Assembly: GCA_029051915.1 (NCBI GenBank)
Contig: JAIDKM010000288.1
Location: 1 to 9,477, forward strand
Direction of reading: 5' to 3'
DNA from: Alistipes sp.
GTDB taxonomy: Bacteria; Bacteroidota; Bacteroidia; Bacteroidales; Rikenellaceae
DNA length: 9,477 nucleotides
Shown here: positions 7,021 through 9,477 of the stretch, piece after piece
Layout of the letters: each line of letters begins with the position of its first letter
Numbering within the stretch: position 1 is the stretch's first letter
Program-made: the position numbers and the translations under genes
Notes under the pieces: model-generated
What the model saw: the letters and a program-made list of their open reading frames with translations, nothing else
Database searches by the model: none
Told to the model about the DNA's origin: nothing

Positions 7021-7926
7021 TTATCGGGCTGCCAGACAGGCCAGTGCTATCGAGTAGAGCTTGGTCTTGCTGCTGTCTCCGCGCGAGGTCAGCACGCACG
7101 GCACCTTCGTGCCCATGACCATCGCCGCCAGTTCTCCGCCGCAGAGGTGGGTCGTCGATTTGAAGAATACGTTCGCCGACTCCAGGTTGGGGAACAGCAG
7201 ACAGTCGGGGTCTCCGGCTACCGACGATCCCTTGACTTTCTTGTGTTCGGCCACTTCTTTGAAAAGGGCTACGTCCAGCGACAGGGGGCCGTCGACGATC
7301 ACGTTGCCCAGTTGTCCGCGGTCGGCCATCTTGGCCAGCAGGGCTCCTTCCGTCGAGCTGCTCACGTTGGGGAGCACTTGTTCCGACGGGGCGATGCACG
7401 CAATCTTCGGGGTCTTGATTCCCAGGAGGTTGGCCGTCTGCGCAAGATAGGCTATCTGTTTTTGTTTTTGTTTGAAGTCCGGTTGGGGGATCACCGCTAC
7501 GTCCGACATGATGAGCAGTTTGTGGTAGCAGGGCATCTCCGAGATCGATACATGGCTCAGCACGCCTTTCGGGGGGAAGAGTCCCGCGTCTTTGTTCAGG
7601 ATGCCGCGCATGTACTTGTCCGTCGACACCAGGCCTTTCATCAGCACGTCGGCATTTCCCGCCACTACGGCCGCTACGGCTTGTTGTACGCACTTCACAT
7701 CGTTTTTCTCGTCTACAATGTTGAATGCCTTGAAGTCTATGTTGTTTTCTCGGCATACTTGTTCGATCACTTCCTTGTCTCCGTAGAGGGTCGGTTCCAC
7801 CAGTCCCTCTTCGTACGCTGCATATACCGCTTCCAGCGTGTGCGAGTCTTGACCGTAGGCTACGGCCAGACGTTTTTTGCCTTTCTTTCTCGCCTCTTCG
7901 ACGATCTCCGTAAGATGTTGAATCAT
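7021..7926 (-). CDS. ptb: Phosphate butyryltransferase (phosphotransbutyrylase)
   Basis: Converts butyryl-CoA plus phosphate to butyryl-phosphate plus CoA; many family members also take branched-chain acyl-CoA. Its product is the substrate of the Buk encoded 46 bases downstream. Length 301 residues, the usual size. Seen: AVAYGQDSHTLEAV near the N-terminus (21-34); DVLMKGLVSTDKYMRGIL (93-110), LSHVSISEMP (123-132), VDGPLSLDVALF (211-222), AGDPDCLLFPNLESANVFFK (237-256) and the C-terminal PCVLTSRGDSSKTKLYSIALA (276-296), all hallmarks of the phosphate acetyl/butaryltransferase family in its Ptb branch. It is less like the longer Pta proteins. The start is ATG at 7926, preceded by A-rich sequence on the coding strand. 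It lies 48 bases after ackA with no promoter or terminator visible in the gap, so it is most likely co-transcribed. Acyl preference cannot be read from sequence alone, and acetyl-CoA cannot be ruled out. Confidence 0.95.
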   Translation of the reverse strand: MIQHLTEIVEEARKKGKKRLAVAYGQDSHTLEAVYAAYEEGLVEPTLYGDKEVIEQVCRENNIDFKAFNIVDEKNDVKCVQQAVAAVVAGNADVLMKGLVSTDKYMRGILNKDAGLFPPKGVLSHVSISEMPCYHKLLIMSDVAVIPQPDFKQKQKQIAYLAQTANLLGIKTPKIACIAPSEQVLPNVSSSTEGALLAKMADRGQLGNVIVDGPLSLDVALFKEVAEHKKVKGSSVAGDPDCLLFPNLESANVFFKSTTHLCGGELAAMVMGTKVPCVLTSRGDSSKTKLYSIALACLAAR

Positions 7927-7974
7927 AATCGCAGTTATTTTTTCGTTTCGTTTTTTCTTTCTTCGCGACAGGGT

Positions 7975-9177
7975 TTATTTCACAAGATCGTACGTGTCCG
8001 TCGCAATCATCAGTTCTTCGTTGGTCGCCACCACGGCTACTTTCACTTTCGAGTCGGCGGCCGAAAGGATCTTGTCTTCTCCGCGGGTACCGGCGTTGGC
8101 TCCCTTGTCGAAGCGTACACCCATGAATTCCAGGCCCGTGCAGACCGTCTCGCGCATTTCGCACGAGTTTTCGCCCACACCTCCCGTGAATACGATCAGG
8201 GCTGCGCCGCCGATCTCGGCTGCGTATTGGCCTATGAATTTCTTGATGCGGCCATAGTACATGTCGCGCGCAAGAATCGCCCGGGGGTTCCCTTCATCGT
8301 AGGCTCGGTCTATGTCGCGCATGTCGCTCGACAGATCCGTCAGACCCAGTACGCCCGATTTCTTGTTCATCATCGTGTCCAGTTCGGCGTAGCTCAGGCC
8401 TTCTTTTTCGCCGATGAACGTGATCGCGCTCGCGTCCACTTGTCCGCAGCGGGTTCCCATCACCAGACCGTCCAGGGGCGAGAATCCCATCGACGTGTCG
8501 TACGACCTGCCGTTCAGCACGGCCGTTACCGAGGCTCCGTTTCCGATGTGGCAGGTGATGATCTTCGAGCGGTCGTAGTCCAGTCCGGCCAGTTCGGCGG
8601 CCGCACGGGCTACGTATTTGTGGCTCGTGCCGTGGAATCCGTATTTGCGCACCCGGTATTTCTCATAGTATTCGTAGGGGAGTGCGTACATGTAGTTCAC
8701 CGCAGGAATCGTCTGGTGGAACGAGGTGTCGAATACCGTTACTTGGGGCACTCCGGGGAGTACTTGGTCGATGGCATGGATTCCTTCCAGACTCGCCGGG
8801 TTGTGCAGAGGCGCAATTTGGCAGAGCGAGCGGATCTTTTCTTTCGTGTCGTCGTTCACCAGACAGCTCTGGGGGAAGTATTCGCCTCCGTGGGCTACGC
8901 GGTGGCCGACGGCTTTCACTTCCGAGAGCGATGCGATCACTCCGTGTTCGGGGTCGGTCAGGGCTTCCATCACCAGTTCGATTCCCGTCGTGTGATCGGG
9001 GATCGGGCGGTGGAGTTCGAACGGGTTTTTGCCCACCGGTTTGTGTGTCAGGTCGCCTTCCGGCAGACCGATTCGTTCTACAAGACCTTTCGCAAGCAGT
9101 TTGCTCGCAGCGTCTTCCATGTCGATCACTTGGTATTTGATCGACGAGGATCCGCAGTTCAGTACCAGTATTACCAT
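7975..9177 (-). CDS. ackA: Acetate kinase
   Basis: Makes acetate and ATP from acetyl-phosphate and ADP, reversibly; the main substrate-level ATP step of mixed-acid fermentation. Length 400 residues, as expected. Seen: the N-terminal loop VLNCGSSSIKYQ with Asn7, Ser10 and Ser12; GHRVAHGG (91-98) with the substrate-binding Arg93; FDTSFHQTIP with the catalytic Asp150; YGFHGTSHKYV with the transition-state His; CHIGNGASV, the phosphate-binding segment; GTRCGQVD with the second catalytic Arg; FTGGVGEN, the adenosine site; and TNEELMIA near the C-terminus with the Mg2+-binding Glu. All catalytic positions are intact. The start ATG at 9177 is preceded on the coding strand by a run of nine A, typical of Bacteroidota, which rarely use Shine-Dalgarno pairing. 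It is the first gene of the operon; its usual partner pta is absent here, and ptb and buk follow instead. Confidence 0.97.
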   Translation of the reverse strand: MVILVLNCGSSSIKYQVIDMEDAASKLLAKGLVERIGLPEGDLTHKPVGKNPFELHRPIPDHTTGIELVMEALTDPEHGVIASLSEVKAVGHRVAHGGEYFPQSCLVNDDTKEKIRSLCQIAPLHNPASLEGIHAIDQVLPGVPQVTVFDTSFHQTIPAVNYMYALPYEYYEKYRVRKYGFHGTSHKYVARAAAELAGLDYDRSKIITCHIGNGASVTAVLNGRSYDTSMGFSPLDGLVMGTRCGQVDASAITFIGEKEGLSYAELDTMMNKKSGVLGLTDLSSDMRDIDRAYDEGNPRAILARDMYYGRIKKFIGQYAAEIGGAALIVFTGGVGENSCEMRETVCTGLEFMGVRFDKGANAGTRGEDKILSAADSKVKVAVVATNEELMIATDTYDLVK

Positions 9178-9224
9178 TTTTTTTTCGTCTTATGTTTTTT
9201 TAATGTCGTATCTCTCTTCCCAAC

Positions 9225-9405
9225 TCCCGGACGCTTTCCCGGCCCTTCGTCTTCTCGACTCCCGCTTCGCTTCCGGCTCCATCTTCACGGCGCTTCGTCT
9301 TCCCGGACGCTTTTTCGGCCCTTCGTCTTCTCGACTCCCGCTTCGCTCCCGGTTCCTTCCTGGCTCCGCTTTCCCGCTTCGCTCCCCGGTCGATTTCTCG
9401 GCCCT
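9225..9405. repeat. Imperfect short tandem repeat in the ackA leader
   Basis: Two 56-base copies, 9225-9280 and 9301-9356, match at 52 of 56 positions by my alignment and share an identical 32-base core (9240-9271 and 9316-9347; offset 76). Fragments recur around them: CTTCGTCTTC at 9245, 9293 and 9321, and TCCCGCTTCGCT at 9260, 9336 and 9372. TCGGCCCT closes the array at 9398-9405. The + strand is pyrimidine-rich, so a transcript running towards ackA would be rich in G and A. No stable hairpin, riboswitch or gene was recognised in 9178-9424. The sequence is unrelated to the repeat at 5751-5863 except for its purine bias. Confidence 0.85.
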
Positions 9406-9424
9406 CCGGTTACAATCGGTAAGA

Positions 9425-9456
9425 TAAATGTAGCGCTTTTTTTATAATCGTGCAAA
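9425..9456 (-). promoter_or_regulatory. Candidate Bacteroidota-type promoter for ackA-ptb-buk
   Basis: Read on the - strand, TTTG (9456-9453) is followed after 20 bases by TACATTTA (9432-9425), which fits TTTG-N19-21-TAnnTTTG except for its last base. An alternative is the perfect -7 element TAAATTTG at 9460-9453, but its -33 TTTG would lie beyond the right edge of the window. Either choice implies a leader of about 240-270 bases that contains the repeats. The local sequence is AT-rich, unlike its surroundings, as expected of a promoter. Confidence 0.5.
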
Positions 9457-9477
9457 TTTACTCATAAAATAGTTCCG

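Noticed and set aside
6931..9447. 838-residue open frame on the + strand opposite buk, ptb and ackA
   Set aside because: Shadow of three confident genes on the other strand; the composition is typical of antisense translation, and it even runs through the repeat tract.

Overview
The window reads as a chromosomal segment from a GC-rich member of the Bacteroidota, plausibly Rikenellaceae/Alistipes-like; that placement is an inference. It rests on a near-perfect Bacteroidota promoter (TTTG-N20-TATCTTTG) upstream of aroQ, on gene starts preceded by A-rich sequence rather than Shine-Dalgarno sites, and on a pyruvate kinase carrying N-S-A-H where most families have N-F-S-H. No transposase, phage, CRISPR, tRNA or rRNA signal was seen, and the genes look like core metabolism.

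Layout. Bases 1-606 (+) hold the 3' end of a DEAD-box RNA helicase of the RhlE type with a basic, Arg/Gly-rich tail. A heme catalase (615-2165, -) converges on it, leaving only 8 bases between the stop codons. A divergent intergenic region of about 120 bases carries the aroQ promoter and, downstream of it, a + strand cluster: aroQ (type II 3-dehydroquinase), pyk (pyruvate kinase) and a Wzx-like polysaccharide flippase that begins 6 bases after the pyk stop, in the same frame. This cluster ends at a strong hairpin terminator (5688-5712) that can work in both directions. On the opposite strand lies ackA-ptb-buk (9177 down to 5907): acetate kinase, phosphate butyryltransferase and butyrate kinase, spaced 48 and 46 bases apart and probably transcribed from a promoter near the right edge.

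How the genes work together. aroQ belongs to the shikimate pathway. Pyk makes pyruvate and ATP. The kinase/phosphotransferase operon recovers ATP from acyl-CoA: Ptb turns butyryl- or branched-chain acyl-CoA into acyl-phosphate and Buk turns that into acid and ATP, while AckA does the same final step for acetyl-phosphate. No pta is in view.

The least explained parts are two different short tandem repeats, both purine-rich on the transcribed (-) strand. One lies in the leader of the ackA operon (9225-9405) and the other between buk and the terminator (5751-5863). The whole window also shows a strong excess of T over A on the + strand in genes of both orientations, which gives plus- and minus-strand genes mirrored codon preferences. 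I found no clearly new multi-gene system. The repeats framing the fermentative operon, the same-frame pyk/flippase junction and the tiny ORF overlapping the aroQ start are the items most worth a second look.
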